A DNA stretch of 25,277 nt from DATIHF01 sp035480955 (GCA_035480955.1 DATIHF010000023.1:1-25277); one strand, 5' to 3'; shown: positions 11,934-21,011, counted from the first letter of the stretch. Notes: generated by a model from the letters alone, not told the origin. Made by a program: numbers and translations.

Positions 11934-12788
11934 TTAGAGTTGTCCTCTCATTGCTCCATCTGGGAAGTGAGCGTTGTGAACATTGACGTAGTAGCTACTT
12001 GGGTGGTTAACTAAGTTTACTGCCAAAGTGTGGCTAATACTCATACAACCACTTGCCCAACCATTGGAGTTAGGTGTTGGTAGAGTGACAACGATCGGTC
12101 CAGCGACTCCAAAGCTACCCCAGTGAATGTGGGCCGCGGTGGCGGGAGCGATGTTGTGAACCTGCATCCAAGTACAAACTTGGTCAGTTCTCGTGTTGAC
12201 TCGCACCGTTGCGGTACCCCAAGCATCTCTGTCTCCTGGTCCAGGAACTTCATTTCTCCCTTTTAAGGTAGTCGTAAAGGTTCGGAAAGTCCCGAAATCT
12301 GAACAATCTCCCCTAGTTTTGAAGTTTTTGTTGTGGGAATCTTTGTTGTCAAAGTCTTTATCGTGATTTTTGTTGTCGTCACGATGGTTGTCTTTGTTGT
12401 TGAAGTTTCCACTAACGGTGAAGTTACCTTTGCCCGAGAAGTTTCCAGAGCTAGACCCTCCAAAACCAAAAACGACGTTGGAGTTGGCTCGGTTGGAAAC
12501 ATTGACGTCTACGTTGGAGTTGCCAGTGCGAATACTCACGTCTCCACCCGTGTTTTTGTTGGCGGTGTTACCACCAGTGTTTGAGATAACATGGATGTTG
12601 TTGGAGATATCCGCATTGTTGGTCTGTCTGATCGTGGTTGTATTTCGAGAAGTAAAGTTGACCCGATTGTTTGAGTCAGCCCCATTACCTGAAATAACAA
12701 CAGTAGTAGAAGCTAAAGCAGGCGCAACACTGCCCAGAAAGATCGTGGCAGTAGAGGCTGCAATAGCTAGTGTTTTCTTGCTTAGCAT
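11934..12788 (-). CDS. Secreted CHRD-domain protein with Asn-rich repeats
   Basis: A 284-residue exported protein. Residues 1-26 form a signal peptide ending APALA. Residues 27-110 are Asn/Thr/Val-rich with curlin-like alternation (NTTTIRQTNNADISNNI, TGGNTANKNTGGDVSI, TGNSNVDVNVSN). A Gly/Ser/Asn and Asp/His/Lys low-complexity linker spans about 110-155 (DNHRDDNKNHDKDFDN). The last 120 residues are a CHRD domain: LKGRNEVPGPGDRDAWGTATVRV, a VHNIAPATAAHIHWG segment, and YYVNVHNAHFPDGAMRGQL at the end. CHRD domains occur in extracellular proteins, usually without known activity. A textbook ribosome binding site, AAGGAGGTGAT, precedes the ATG, suggesting high expression. Probably a surface or adhesive protein. 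Confidence 0.9.
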   Translation of the reverse strand: MLSKKTLAIAASTATIFLGSVAPALASTTVVISGNGADSNNRVNFTSRNTTTIRQTNNADISNNIHVISNTGGNTANKNTGGDVSIRTGNSNVDVNVSNRANSNVVFGFGGSSSGNFSGKGNFTVSGNFNNKDNHRDDNKNHDKDFDNKDSHNKNFKTRGDCSDFGTFRTFTTTLKGRNEVPGPGDRDAWGTATVRVNTRTDQVCTWMQVHNIAPATAAHIHWGSFGVAGPIVVTLPTPNSNGWASGCMSISHTLAVNLVNHPSSYYVNVHNAHFPDGAMRGQL

Positions 12789-12898
12789 CTTTTAATCACC
12801 TCCTTTTCTTGGCACTTTGAAACTCTATTTAACTTTTTTTACTTAAGCCTGGAATAAATCTAAAATAAGAAATGGGTAAGAATAGCTGAAGAATTGCT

Positions 12899-13351
12899 TT
12901 AGGTACCCGGCGTTTTTTCTTGGAGTTGGGCAATCTTTGCTTCTTGATCGGCAACCACTCTTTGAGCTTTGGAGAGCTCATCAGCGGCGACCTTTTCTTT
13001 GGTGATATCCCGAGAGACATTGGTCGCACCGATTATTTTTCCGGTTTCATCTTTGACGGGAGTCATCTCCGAGCGATACCAGCTGGTCTGGCCATCTGGT
13101 CCACTGCCGGGAATCTCAAATTCGACTTTCTCTCCTCCTTGGAAAACTTTTTGAAGGGACTGACGCATCACTTCGTGCTCTCCGGGTGGGATATAGTTAA
13201 ACATTGGCGTTCCGATCACTTGGTCGATAGTGTACTGAGGAAGAACATGATTGATAAAAAGAATATTCCCCTGCTCGTCCACTGCCATCACAATCTCGGG
13301 GAGGTTTTGCATTACTAAAGAGAGCATTTTGGGGTCGAGTGGTTTTTCCAT
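12899..13351 (-). CDS. Stand-alone PAS-domain protein
   Basis: A 150-residue protein that is almost only a PAS sensor domain (about 10-115): LPEIVMAVDEQGNILFINHVL, GTPMFNYIPPGEHE, a PAC-like WYRSEMTPVKDETGKIIGATNVSRDITKEK at the end, then a short coiled-coil tail (DELSKAQRVVADQEAKIAQL). No kinase, GGDEF or DNA-binding output domain is attached. Such proteins work by binding a partner or as remnants of larger sensors. It lies just downstream of the P-type ATPase gene on the same strand, with a 46-base gap, and could be cotranscribed. No signal peptide. The sensed ligand is unknown. Confidence 0.85.
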   Translation of the reverse strand: MEKPLDPKMLSLVMQNLPEIVMAVDEQGNILFINHVLPQYTIDQVIGTPMFNYIPPGEHEVMRQSLQKVFQGGEKVEFEIPGSGPDGQTSWYRSEMTPVKDETGKIIGATNVSRDITKEKVAADELSKAQRVVADQEAKIAQLQEKTPGT

Positions 13352-13397
13352 GAGTAGCTTTTAGTAAACCATTTTCTTCTCTCTTTTGCAATAAGAA

Positions 13398-15929
13398 TTA
13401 ATGCTGTTCAAACTTTTTGAAAAAATATTTTTTGAAAATCTCGGTGGTGAAAAAATAGCCAATCAAAACAAGGGCGATCCAGAGTGAAATCATAAATCCA
13501 GTTCGCTCAAAAGAGAAAAGCTTTTGCCCCAACACTGTTAGCGGAAGCAGTAGCACGACGAGAGAGGTAATGATCGTGAGGGTGATCAACCAACTACTAG
13601 GTTTGCTTTTGTAAAAAGGTAACCTAGTGCGAATCGCAAAAGTAACGAGCATCTCCGACAAAGCAGATTCAATAAACCAAGCGGTACGAAAAACTCCTGG
13701 GGTAGTGTGCCAGTAAAGTATCAAGGGAAAAATCAACGCTAGGTCAAAAAAGGAGCTAATAAACCCAAAGTAGACCATGAATTTCGAAATATAGGGAATA
13801 TCCCAACGTCGGGGACGATGCAGTACCGAAGGGTCAACATTGTCAGTTGCGACCGCCAAGAGTGGTACATCAGAAAGGAAATTGTTGAGAACTATTTGGG
13901 TCGGTAAAAGCGGAATGAAAGGCAAGATCAAAGAGGAGACCGCGACAGTGGCCATGTTGCCAAAATTGGCGCTGATCGTGTTTTGAATGTATTTGGTGAT
14001 ATTGGCAAAAATCTTTCTGCCTTCGATGATTCCCGTTGAGAGTACCTCAAGATCTTTCTCCAGCAGGACAATGTCAGAGGCTTCTTTGGCCACTTCTGCG
14101 CCAGTATCTACGGCAATCCCCACATCAGCGGCTTTCAAAGCCGGAGCATCGTTGATCCCGTCTCCCAAAAAGCCAACGACATGCCCCTCTCGGTTTAAAT
14201 TGGCGACGAGGCGGTATTTTTGTTCAGGGGTCACCCGTGCAAAAAAAGAAAATTGATCAAGTCTTTCCTGGAGCTGCGCATCAGTCAAATTTTCTAGTTC
14301 AGCCCCAACTACAATACGATCCCCCGCCTTCTTAAGGCCCAAGCTTTCCGTAACGTAAGAGAGCACCGAGGGGCTGTCACCACTGATTACTTTGATCGCC
14401 ACTCCGAGCTTTTCAAATTTTTCCAGAGACTCTCTGGCGTCAGCCTTCACTGGGTCAGTGAGAAGAATAAATCCTTTCAGGGTGACTTCTGACTCTGCCT
14501 TGGGGTCGATTTTTTCCGAGGTGACATTCTTAGAAGCAACGGCAATGACTCTTTTCCCCTCTAGCTCATACTCAGAGATTCTGTCACTAAATTTCTCTTT
14601 ATCGATTTTTTCCGAAAGTTTAAGGACGTCTTCCCAAGCCCCTTTGACAATTAACTTGAGCTGATCCTCTTCCTTAACGATCACACTCATGACTCGTGTT
14701 GTGAAATCAAATTCGTTTTCTTTGAGAAGTTCAAATTTAGCTAGGTCTGAGTTAACTTTTTCCGAATCCAAATTTGCCCAAAGTGCTTTGTCGGTCGCGT
14801 TGTGTGTCAGACTTCCCCGGTGGCGGAAACCAGTTGAGCACACCAAGGCCAGGTTGAGAATTCCCCGATCTTGAGAGTAGCTGGTGTTGAGATAGTCAGC
14901 GAGGATAAACTCTCCCTTGGTGAGAGTCCCAGTTTTGTCAGTGCAGAGAGTGTCGATATTGCCAAAGTCCTCAACAGCGATTAGTCGTTTCACCACCACC
15001 TTTTTCTCGGCCATTTTTTTGGCTCCCTTGGACAAGCTGATACTGATAATTGCCGGCAACAGTTCTGGCGTGATCCCTACTGCCAGGGCAACTGCAAACA
15101 AAAATGAGGAGAAAACCCCTTTTCCAAGCAGCGCATTGGCCAAAAAGACAAAGACGGTTAGCAAAAGAATAATTTTGAAAAGAAAAGAGCTGAAATTGCG
15201 AATTTGTTTTTGAAAGTCAGTCTCTGTGTTGTCCTCAGTTGCCAATTTTGCAGTCTTACCCAGATAAGTTTCTTGCCCCACTTTCACAACTATTCCACTC
15301 CCAGTACCGGAGAGAACGTAAGTACCCATCAAAGCTAGATTTTTCTGCTCTGTCGGAAGTTTTTTTTCTGGAGAGAGTTTTTCACCCGTTTTTTCAACTG
15401 GCAGAGACTCTCCGGTGAGGATCGACTCGTCAATGGTCAGCTCTTCTGCTGAAACTAATCTCACCTCCGCGGCCACTCGATCGCCAACATGAAGTTTGAC
15501 CAAGTCCCCAATCACCAGCTCCCGTGAATCAATTTCTGACCAAACCCCACCTCGGCAAACTTTAACCGTGTGGGTGAGGAATTTTTCCAGATTTTCGACC
15601 ACTTTTGAAGCAGAGTATTCTTGGTAAAAGCCAAAAACGCTCGAGAGTAGCACTATTCCTATTATTACTAGCCCATCGATCTGCTCACCCAGGAAAAAGG
15701 AAATTATTGAAGCAATTATCAAGACAATGACCAGAGCACTTTTCAGCTGCGAAAAGATGAGGTTGAGTACACGAGCGCCTTTTTTAACCTCAATATCATT
15801 TTTTCCAAAAAGCTTCTGACGCTCTCTGACCTCAGTGGAATCTAATCCTTTTTCAGAAGTTTGGAAATTTTCGAAAAGCTCTTCTTTTGTTAAGCTAACA
15901 GGATTTTGAGAAAAAGAGGGTTTTTCCAT
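13398..15929 (-). CDS. mgtA: Type IIIB P-type ATPase, magnesium-translocating family
   Basis: An 843-residue, full-length transporter. Actuator motif LTGES lies near residue 171, phosphorylation motif DKTGTLT near 331-337 and hinge GDGINDAP near 588-595. Membrane helix 4 carries AVGITPELLPAI, the MgtA/MgtB signature, and NNFLSDVPLLAVATDNVDPS...PRRWD matches the type IIIB region before the last helices. The family imports Mg2+ using ATP. No Mg-sensing leader is visible; the start is only 44 bases after the PilO stop, so it may be cotranscribed with the pilus genes or driven by a weak TAAACT box 6 bases upstream. The gene symbol reflects the family, not proven specificity. Confidence 0.95.
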   Translation of the reverse strand: MEKPSFSQNPVSLTKEELFENFQTSEKGLDSTEVRERQKLFGKNDIEVKKGARVLNLIFSQLKSALVIVLIIASIISFFLGEQIDGLVIIGIVLLSSVFGFYQEYSASKVVENLEKFLTHTVKVCRGGVWSEIDSRELVIGDLVKLHVGDRVAAEVRLVSAEELTIDESILTGESLPVEKTGEKLSPEKKLPTEQKNLALMGTYVLSGTGSGIVVKVGQETYLGKTAKLATEDNTETDFQKQIRNFSSFLFKIILLLTVFVFLANALLGKGVFSSFLFAVALAVGITPELLPAIISISLSKGAKKMAEKKVVVKRLIAVEDFGNIDTLCTDKTGTLTKGEFILADYLNTSYSQDRGILNLALVCSTGFRHRGSLTHNATDKALWANLDSEKVNSDLAKFELLKENEFDFTTRVMSVIVKEEDQLKLIVKGAWEDVLKLSEKIDKEKFSDRISEYELEGKRVIAVASKNVTSEKIDPKAESEVTLKGFILLTDPVKADARESLEKFEKLGVAIKVISGDSPSVLSYVTESLGLKKAGDRIVVGAELENLTDAQLQERLDQFSFFARVTPEQKYRLVANLNREGHVVGFLGDGINDAPALKAADVGIAVDTGAEVAKEASDIVLLEKDLEVLSTGIIEGRKIFANITKYIQNTISANFGNMATVAVSSLILPFIPLLPTQIVLNNFLSDVPLLAVATDNVDPSVLHRPRRWDIPYISKFMVYFGFISSFFDLALIFPLILYWHTTPGVFRTAWFIESALSEMLVTFAIRTRLPFYKSKPSSWLITLTIITSLVVLLLPLTVLGQKLFSFERTGFMISLWIALVLIGYFFTTEIFKKYFFKKFEQH

Positions 15930-15973
15930 TGGACTAGTTTAAGTGTAGTAGAACTGTACCTCTTCTAACAAGC

Positions 15974-16708
15974 TTAATTGAAGGGGTTTTCTTTGCCAAC
16001 GGGATTGGCTGAGGGTGTTGCAGTATAGATCACGCTGTCCTGGAGTTTCTCAATCTTTTTCTTCTCCTCTTCCGAGAGAGTGAGATGATCCTCAACTGTG
16101 GCTCCGGTTGCCGCTGGTGAAGTTACTAAATCATAGTTAACGGTATAGCTAATCTGACTGGTTCCGGAGTTGATGGTGATAGATTTTATCCCCACCAGTT
16201 GGTCCGCTAGTGACCAATAGCGAATCAATCTCAACAGAGCGTCAAAATCTGAAAGATAAGTGACCGCAACGGTAGTGGGAGCGACTTGAACACTCGGTTG
16301 CGTTGTTGGCGCAGCAGTTGTAGGAGCTTTTGAAGTCGTGGGTGCAGGAGCAGCAGCGTTGGGAGCGCTTTTGCTGATGGTAATATTGGTAACTGCAACA
16401 CCAGCGGCATCAGCAACTACTTCATTGAGGGAGGCGAAATGGAGCATGTCGAGTTTCTCAGGAATCAAAACATTGAGAAATTTAGTTATCTTGCCCAACC
16501 TGACTTTATCTTCGCTTTGCAGCTGACTGATAGAGCCTTCGATCGCGGCAACTTTGGCTTTTTCGGCCGCTAGATCGCTACTTGCTTTGGAAATTTTGCC
16601 AATGCTGGGATAGACAAAAAAGTAACCGAGCACCCCAACAATTAGTACTGTCGCCAAAATAGCGAGAATACTGCCAAATTTTCCAATGATTTGTTTCAAA
16701 TCTTTCAT
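15974..16708 (-). CDS. pilO: Type IV pilus inner-membrane protein PilO
   Basis: A 244-residue bitopic protein: short cytoplasmic N-terminus, one membrane helix at about 14-34 (ILAILATVLIVGVLGYFFV), a coiled coil at about 40-70 (SDLAAEKAKVAAIEGSISQL), then a ferredoxin-like periplasmic region. The middle (about 108-140) has a low-complexity Ala/Pro/Thr insertion (APTTSKAPTTAAPTTQ) that is not part of the family core. It should pair with PilN to form the alignment complex of the pilus machine. Its start overlaps the pilN stop by 4 bases. It is the last pilus gene of the operon. Confidence 0.85.
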   Translation of the reverse strand: MKDLKQIIGKFGSILAILATVLIVGVLGYFFVYPSIGKISKASSDLAAEKAKVAAIEGSISQLQSEDKVRLGKITKFLNVLIPEKLDMLHFASLNEVVADAAGVAVTNITISKSAPNAAAPAPTTSKAPTTAAPTTQPSVQVAPTTVAVTYLSDFDALLRLIRYWSLADQLVGIKSITINSGTSQISYTVNYDLVTSPAATGATVEDHLTLSEEEKKKIEKLQDSVIYTATPSANPVGKENPFN

Positions 16709-17256
16709 TTTGGTGCGCTCATCGTTAAACTAATTGTGAAAGTGTAACTACTACCTGCTTTGTTCAAACTCGTTAAAGTCGGCAGATTAATCCCTTTTTG
16801 AGTATTCAAAATGTCGAAAAATTGATAAACATTGGCGGCAGCGACTGCTTTGCCGGAAATGGTAATTTTTCCCGAATTGTCGATGGTAAAATTTGTCAAA
16901 GTAACATTTTGCGGGATCAGTTTGCGCAGTTGGTCAATCTTTTTATCAACGTCGGCGTATTTGGTGGTGGTGGCAGAGAGTACCTGGTCTTTAGCAATTA
17001 CTGCTTTGAGACTAGAACCAACTGGCTCAAGAACTTGCCAGGCGACAGCTTTTTGGGCGTATTCTTTTTGGGTGCTTTTGATTGAGGAGTTGAGAATAAA
17101 TTGGTAAAGGAAAACCCCCAGACTAACTAAAAGAGTCAGTCCTACAACGAAGCCGCAAATTGTGAAGATTAAATTTTTTTGAGAGGCGGATTTGACCTTC
17201 TCTTCATCCTGAAGCAGGTCAATCGAAGGGTTTTTCTTGTGAGTAAAAATTTCCAT
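16705..17256 (-). CDS. pilN: Type IV pilus assembly protein PilN
   Basis: A 183-residue bitopic protein. The N-terminus carries the PilN-type cytoplasmic motif that binds PilM (KKNPSIDLLQDEEK, about 7-20), followed by a membrane helix at about 29-52 (LIFTICGFVVGLTLLVSLGVF) and a periplasmic coiled coil. The C-terminal domain (NVTLTNFTIDNSGKITISGKAV...FFDILNTQ) fits the fimbrial-assembly PilN fold. It overlaps pilO by 4 bases and lies 35 bases after the large minor pilin. A pilM gene is not in the window; one would be expected elsewhere. Confidence 0.85.
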   Translation of the reverse strand: MEIFTHKKNPSIDLLQDEEKVKSASQKNLIFTICGFVVGLTLLVSLGVFLYQFILNSSIKSTQKEYAQKAVAWQVLEPVGSSLKAVIAKDQVLSATTTKYADVDKKIDQLRKLIPQNVTLTNFTIDNSGKITISGKAVAAANVYQFFDILNTQKGINLPTLTSLNKAGSSYTFTISLTMSAPK

Positions 17257-17291
17257 GGGCAGCTTAATTTATTTTAATGTATTTCTCTTCT

Positions 17292-19070
17292 CTATTCAAT
17301 TTCCTTCCAGCTCTCGATCTGATACCCTGCTCCTGGACCAGAAGTAAAGTTAGCATTCGCCAGACCAGTTTGGTAAGTAATTGTTGCATTTTCCTCCAAA
17401 TAAAGACGAAAGGCGGTCGCCTCTTTTGCTCCAGCGTTGTTTTTAAATCTCATTTGGCCATTGGGCGTAAAGAGTATGACTGTTCCCGCGTTGTTGGAGA
17501 CATACATCGCCGAGTTGTTTGTTGTACAACTCATTCCGGTCGGGCTATTGGTCCCGTTGCAATCATTGTTACTAATTAACATTACATAACTTCCGGTTTG
17601 ACCAGAACCGTTGAAAGTGACTAGGTTGTCAATAAAAACGTAGCCATCGGCCACTATCGTCCCCCCTGTCGTACCATAGCCGGGGTCAAGAGTAATAGTT
17701 GACCCGTTCCCAAAGGAGATATAACCATGGACATAGAGTGTTCCAGTGACAGTTAGAGTAACTCCTCCATTGACGGTCAGATTACCGGTAATCTCTCGCG
17801 GTCCAAGGCTTTGGTTTGTGGTAATTGTCACGTCTCCACTGGTGGTACCACCAACTTGGGCTTCAGCTTCGTAGGCGACGATATTAGCATCAGAAATTGG
17901 AAAAGCTTGTGGCGAAGGGTCGGGCTGCGAAGTATTACAAGCAGGAGAATTGTCAGTAGTTTGGCAATATTTATTTGCTGAAACATGGGAGTTTGTAATC
18001 GAATGAGCCCTAGCGTCGGCGCCGATAACGTCGAGACTATCGATGCCGTTCTGCACTCCTCCCAACGAAAGTTTGAAGTAACCATCTAAGTTTTGTGCAG
18101 TATACGGGCCACCTGAGTATTGTCCAGTGTAAGCTGCCCCATTGATATAAGCATTATTGGCTCCCCAAATATAATATTTACTCGCGCTGGTTCCCCCATC
18201 GAGAACCAACCAGTAGGTTGCTCCAGCGTTTAGTTGGGGGTTGGTAGTGAAAGTTACCGTGACCCAACCATAATTTGTCGTCACCGATGAAGCAGACAGT
18301 GTACCAGTGGCATAAACAGTCGACCCAGGACTACCGGAATTATCATTAGTGATATTGACCGTCAGGTCTCCTGGTGTACTGACTTTTTTGATATAAAGAT
18401 CAACACTTTTTACTTGATTGTCAGCGGAGACTTGGAAACTTTGCTCAGCGTCTTGTGCTGAATTGGCGTTTCCAAAAGTAATAGAATTTGACGGGGTCGC
18501 TGGGGAGGAATTGTCTTGGTCAATCGTCCCCGCACCGGTGGCAGCAATGGCAGTCCCGGTTACCGTGCAACCATTGTTGCAACCAACCACCGGGCCATTT
18601 GAGTAAACATTTCCATTGATGACTGAGTTGTTGTCCATTTGCAAACCACCATAACCCACCTGCACTCCGTAGTTGAAGGCAACATTGGAAGCAGTGTCGC
18701 TGGTCCCCATCGCAACTTCTAGTTTGCGGAAACGGCTGTTCACATTACCATTAGAAGTTATGACCAAGGAAGTGATGGGGCCGGAGACATTCACAGCAGT
18801 GCTGCCGTTCCCAACCGAAAGGTTATAAGAGTTTGTGTAGGCTTTAGCATTGACTATTCGGTAAAGTGCGTCCTCAATCCCCGCTTCAGAAACATAGTAG
18901 CTTTGTGAAGAGTCAACTGTGTTACCAATAGATTTCAAATCATTGTAAGTGAGCAGTCCTAAAGAAGCGATCACGATCAAAAGTACGCTCATCACGACCA
19001 AAACCATCACGAGAGCGGCTTGTCCATGGGAATTTTCAATTTGAGTTTTTAGTTGTTTTAATTTTTCCAT
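17292..19070 (-). CDS. Large PilX-like minor pilin with inserted adhesin-like domain
   Basis: A 592-residue protein. The N-terminus (HGQAALVMVLVVMSVLLIVI...SYYVSEAGIEDALYRI, about 15-75) is the PilX-type helix with its membrane segment and AEAGIEDA-like motif. Residues about 195-345 form an insertion (AEQSFQVSADNQVKSVDLYI, GSPGSTVYATGTL, GATYWLVLDGGT) resembling the 'choice-of-anchor' beta-sandwich of surface proteins. The C-terminal 200 residues hold a repetitive beta region (LTVNGGVTLTVTGTLYVHG, GGTIVADGYVFIDNL) like DUF7305 in PilX relatives. It probably sits at the pilus tip and binds a surface or carbohydrate; this is inferred. It starts 4 bases after the preceding stop. Confidence 0.85.
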   Translation of the reverse strand: MEKLKQLKTQIENSHGQAALVMVLVVMSVLLIVIASLGLLTYNDLKSIGNTVDSSQSYYVSEAGIEDALYRIVNAKAYTNSYNLSVGNGSTAVNVSGPITSLVITSNGNVNSRFRKLEVAMGTSDTASNVAFNYGVQVGYGGLQMDNNSVINGNVYSNGPVVGCNNGCTVTGTAIAATGAGTIDQDNSSPATPSNSITFGNANSAQDAEQSFQVSADNQVKSVDLYIKKVSTPGDLTVNITNDNSGSPGSTVYATGTLSASSVTTNYGWVTVTFTTNPQLNAGATYWLVLDGGTSASKYYIWGANNAYINGAAYTGQYSGGPYTAQNLDGYFKLSLGGVQNGIDSLDVIGADARAHSITNSHVSANKYCQTTDNSPACNTSQPDPSPQAFPISDANIVAYEAEAQVGGTTSGDVTITTNQSLGPREITGNLTVNGGVTLTVTGTLYVHGYISFGNGSTITLDPGYGTTGGTIVADGYVFIDNLVTFNGSGQTGSYVMLISNNDCNGTNSPTGMSCTTNNSAMYVSNNAGTVILFTPNGQMRFKNNAGAKEATAFRLYLEENATITYQTGLANANFTSGPGAGYQIESWKEIE

Positions 19071-19074
19071 TTTT

Positions 19075-19617
19075 TTAAAGTTGCAGGGCTCGTAAAACTG
19101 TTGACGTAGTCAGGGTTACACTATTTTTTGGGCCGTTGATCGGATCACGATATTGCAAAGTAATAGTTGTTTGGATTGCAGGCCAGCTAGTTGTCCCGTT
19201 GTAGTTTTGGAAAGTCAGCGCGGTAACTTTGATTTTTTCTCCAGTTATTCTCTGGGCTGCCTGACCCTCTCTTTTGAGAAAAAGTTGTCCGTTATCCAAA
19301 TAAAAATCTACAAAGGTCGTGTCATGGTCGGTGGGCAAATCTCTCGCCGTTTCCAGTGAAAGCTGGCCGGCTGTCCCACCGAAAACACTAGTTGGAGTGT
19401 AAACAGTCTTGGCGTGGCGGATCTCTTGAGCGATCGTGTCGATACTTCGGCGCGCGTTGTCAGTTGCTTCCCTGATCCGTCTCGAGGTCTCCATGACCCC
19501 GAACAATTGATTGATGAAAAGGATAATCACCAAGCTAGTGATCCCCAAAATAGTCACATAAACGAGCACCTCAATCAAGGTGAATCCTTTGTTTTTAATT
19601 TTCCCTTGATCAATCAT
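19075..19617 (-). CDS. PilW-like pseudopilin
   Basis: A 180-residue prepilin with a class III signal: KNKGFTLIEV, cleavage after Gly, Glu at +5 of the mature protein. The hydrophobic helix continues to about residue 40 and is followed by ETSRRIREATDNARRSIDTIAQEIRHA, typical of PilW/GspJ-type minor pilins. The globular part contains beta segments and ends in TTSTVLRALQL. I start at ATG 19617, which overlaps the upstream stop as TGATG; a TTG one codon earlier is possible. The protein is processed by a prepilin peptidase and joins the pilus priming complex. Confidence 0.85.
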   Translation of the reverse strand: MIDQGKIKNKGFTLIEVLVYVTILGITSLVIILFINQLFGVMETSRRIREATDNARRSIDTIAQEIRHAKTVYTPTSVFGGTAGQLSLETARDLPTDHDTTFVDFYLDNGQLFLKREGQAAQRITGEKIKVTALTFQNYNGTTSWPAIQTTITLQYRDPINGPKNSVTLTTSTVLRALQL

Positions 19618-20117
19618 CAATTGTTTTTAATATTGGTAATATAGGTTGTCAGTACAACATTTTTTGTTCCCGAATCATTCCAGCTGACTGTGGCAGCCAC
19701 TTTTTTTGTATTTGGGTCGACTGTTCCAGAACCAGCGATATTGAAACTACCATCTCGGGCAACAGTGCTCAGAACTATTGTGGTGGTGTAGTAAGTATTT
19801 GGGTTTGTAGTGGAGAGAGTCCAGGCGTTGCTAACGAGTGTTGGGTAATAGGTCGTCCCAACTGTTTTTGAAGTGATATTGGCCGTATAGCCATCATCAC
19901 GAAGCTTTCGGACCACTTCGAGCGCTTCTTCGGCTTTGGCCACGGCTTCTGTATTGCGCTGAGCTTTGGAACTGGCGTCTCGAGAAAAAAGAATAAATGT
20001 CAAAAAAGCAACGAAAGAAATCGAAATGATTACTCCAGTTATAATAATTTCAATCAATCCAAAACCCTTCTCGTTGGTTTTGAATTTTGAGCTTTGAATT
20101 TTGAGTTTGTTTTTCAT
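19617..20117 (-). CDS. PilV/GspI-like pseudopilin
   Basis: A 166-residue prepilin. The leader is longer and basic (MKNKLKIQSSKFKTNEKG) and the mature part begins FGLIEIIITGVIISISFVAFL, with Glu at +5. The segment AEEALEVVRKLRDDGY after the helix is typical of PilV/GspI-like minor pilins. The C-terminal half is rich in Thr/Val beta strands (VSWNDSGTKNVVLTTYI). Overlaps with both neighbours (ATGA at the start, TGATG at the stop) show tight translational coupling, expected for subunits of one complex. No cysteine pair is present. Confidence 0.85.
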   Translation of the reverse strand: MKNKLKIQSSKFKTNEKGFGLIEIIITGVIISISFVAFLTFILFSRDASSKAQRNTEAVAKAEEALEVVRKLRDDGYTANITSKTVGTTYYPTLVSNAWTLSTTNPNTYYTTTIVLSTVARDGSFNIAGSGTVDPNTKKVAATVSWNDSGTKNVVLTTYITNIKNN

Positions 20118-20980
20118 TGTGTTGTCATTACCCCGCCAAAACTTCCAACTGTTGCGATCCCCGCCGCGTTATAGGAAACAATTTGTTTGCCGTCAATTGA
20201 AACGGTCAGTGCCTTGGTGTTGTAGCGAACGTCACGCTCGATACTCAAAAAAGTATCGGTCGGACAATTGCTCGAGTCATTCAAACAGTGGGTCTGGATT
20301 CGCAAAACTTGATCCACTCCTGCTACAGTGACGGTAGCCGACCAGTCAAAAGAGGTCTTGCCTGCGTTGAAAAAGCCCGCCATGGCAATGTTTTGTGAGT
20401 AAGAATCGTTGGGGAAATTTAAGGTTAGAGTAGTAGAGTTTTGGATGTTCCAGCCTAGGTCAAAATGCAGATGACGGCTGTCGATCACTCGAGTGTTACT
20501 GGTAGTCAAAGTGTCATTTAGACTGCTCTGTCCAGAGGAATTAATATTGATTGTACGCGTTTGATTGTTGTCAGAAGTCAACCGGACTGAAACATTACCA
20601 TATTCACTAGTGGTACCACGGATCCGGTCAAAGACGACTTCCGAACCTCCTCCATTCAAATTTATTGTATAAATTTCGCTGCTGCTGAGAGAAAATTCTT
20701 TGTTACTCGACGCTCCAGGGGTATAGGTCGTGCCAGTAAAGATTACGTATTTGCCAGTTTCAAAATGGACTCCGTAGTTTGACGCAGCCTCTGACGCCAA
20801 AGTTCTTGAGCGAGCCAGTTTCAAAGCGCTGGTAATGTCTTGGCCCACATTATCAATCTCGACCTGACTACCGAAAGTCCTCAAGCCAAAAATCGCCAAG
20901 ACAAAAACCAACATCAAAATCGCGAGCGAAATGAGCAATTCAATAAGGGTGAAGCCTTTGGAATTATTTTTACGATGCAT
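20114..20980 (-). CDS. GspH/FimT-like pseudopilin
   Basis: A 288-residue prepilin and first gene of the pilus operon. The N-terminus MHRKNNSKGFTLIELLISLA is a canonical class III signal with Gly-Phe cleavage and Glu at +5. The segment SALKLARSRTLASEAASNYGVHFETGKY (about 45-72) is the GspH/FimT hallmark. It is longer than usual (about 160-200), with an added C-terminal beta region. Residues THCLNDSSNC near 230-240 hold two cysteines that could form a disulfide. No ribosome binding site is seen before the ATG. A TAAAAC box lies 7 bases upstream but without a good -35. Confidence 0.85.
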   Translation of the reverse strand: MHRKNNSKGFTLIELLISLAILMLVFVLAIFGLRTFGSQVEIDNVGQDITSALKLARSRTLASEAASNYGVHFETGKYVIFTGTTYTPGASSNKEFSLSSSEIYTINLNGGGSEVVFDRIRGTTSEYGNVSVRLTSDNNQTRTININSSGQSSLNDTLTTSNTRVIDSRHLHFDLGWNIQNSTTLTLNFPNDSYSQNIAMAGFFNAGKTSFDWSATVTVAGVDQVLRIQTHCLNDSSNCPTDTFLSIERDVRYNTKALTVSIDGKQIVSYNAAGIATVGSFGGVMTTQ

Positions 20981-21011
20981 GGCAGGTGTTTTAGGTTAAT
21001 TTAATTTTACC

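Noticed and set aside
15929..15973. A magnesium-sensing leader in front of the mgtA-like gene
   Set aside because: Only 44 bases separate the gene from pilO, too little for a known Mg riboswitch, and no such fold was seen.
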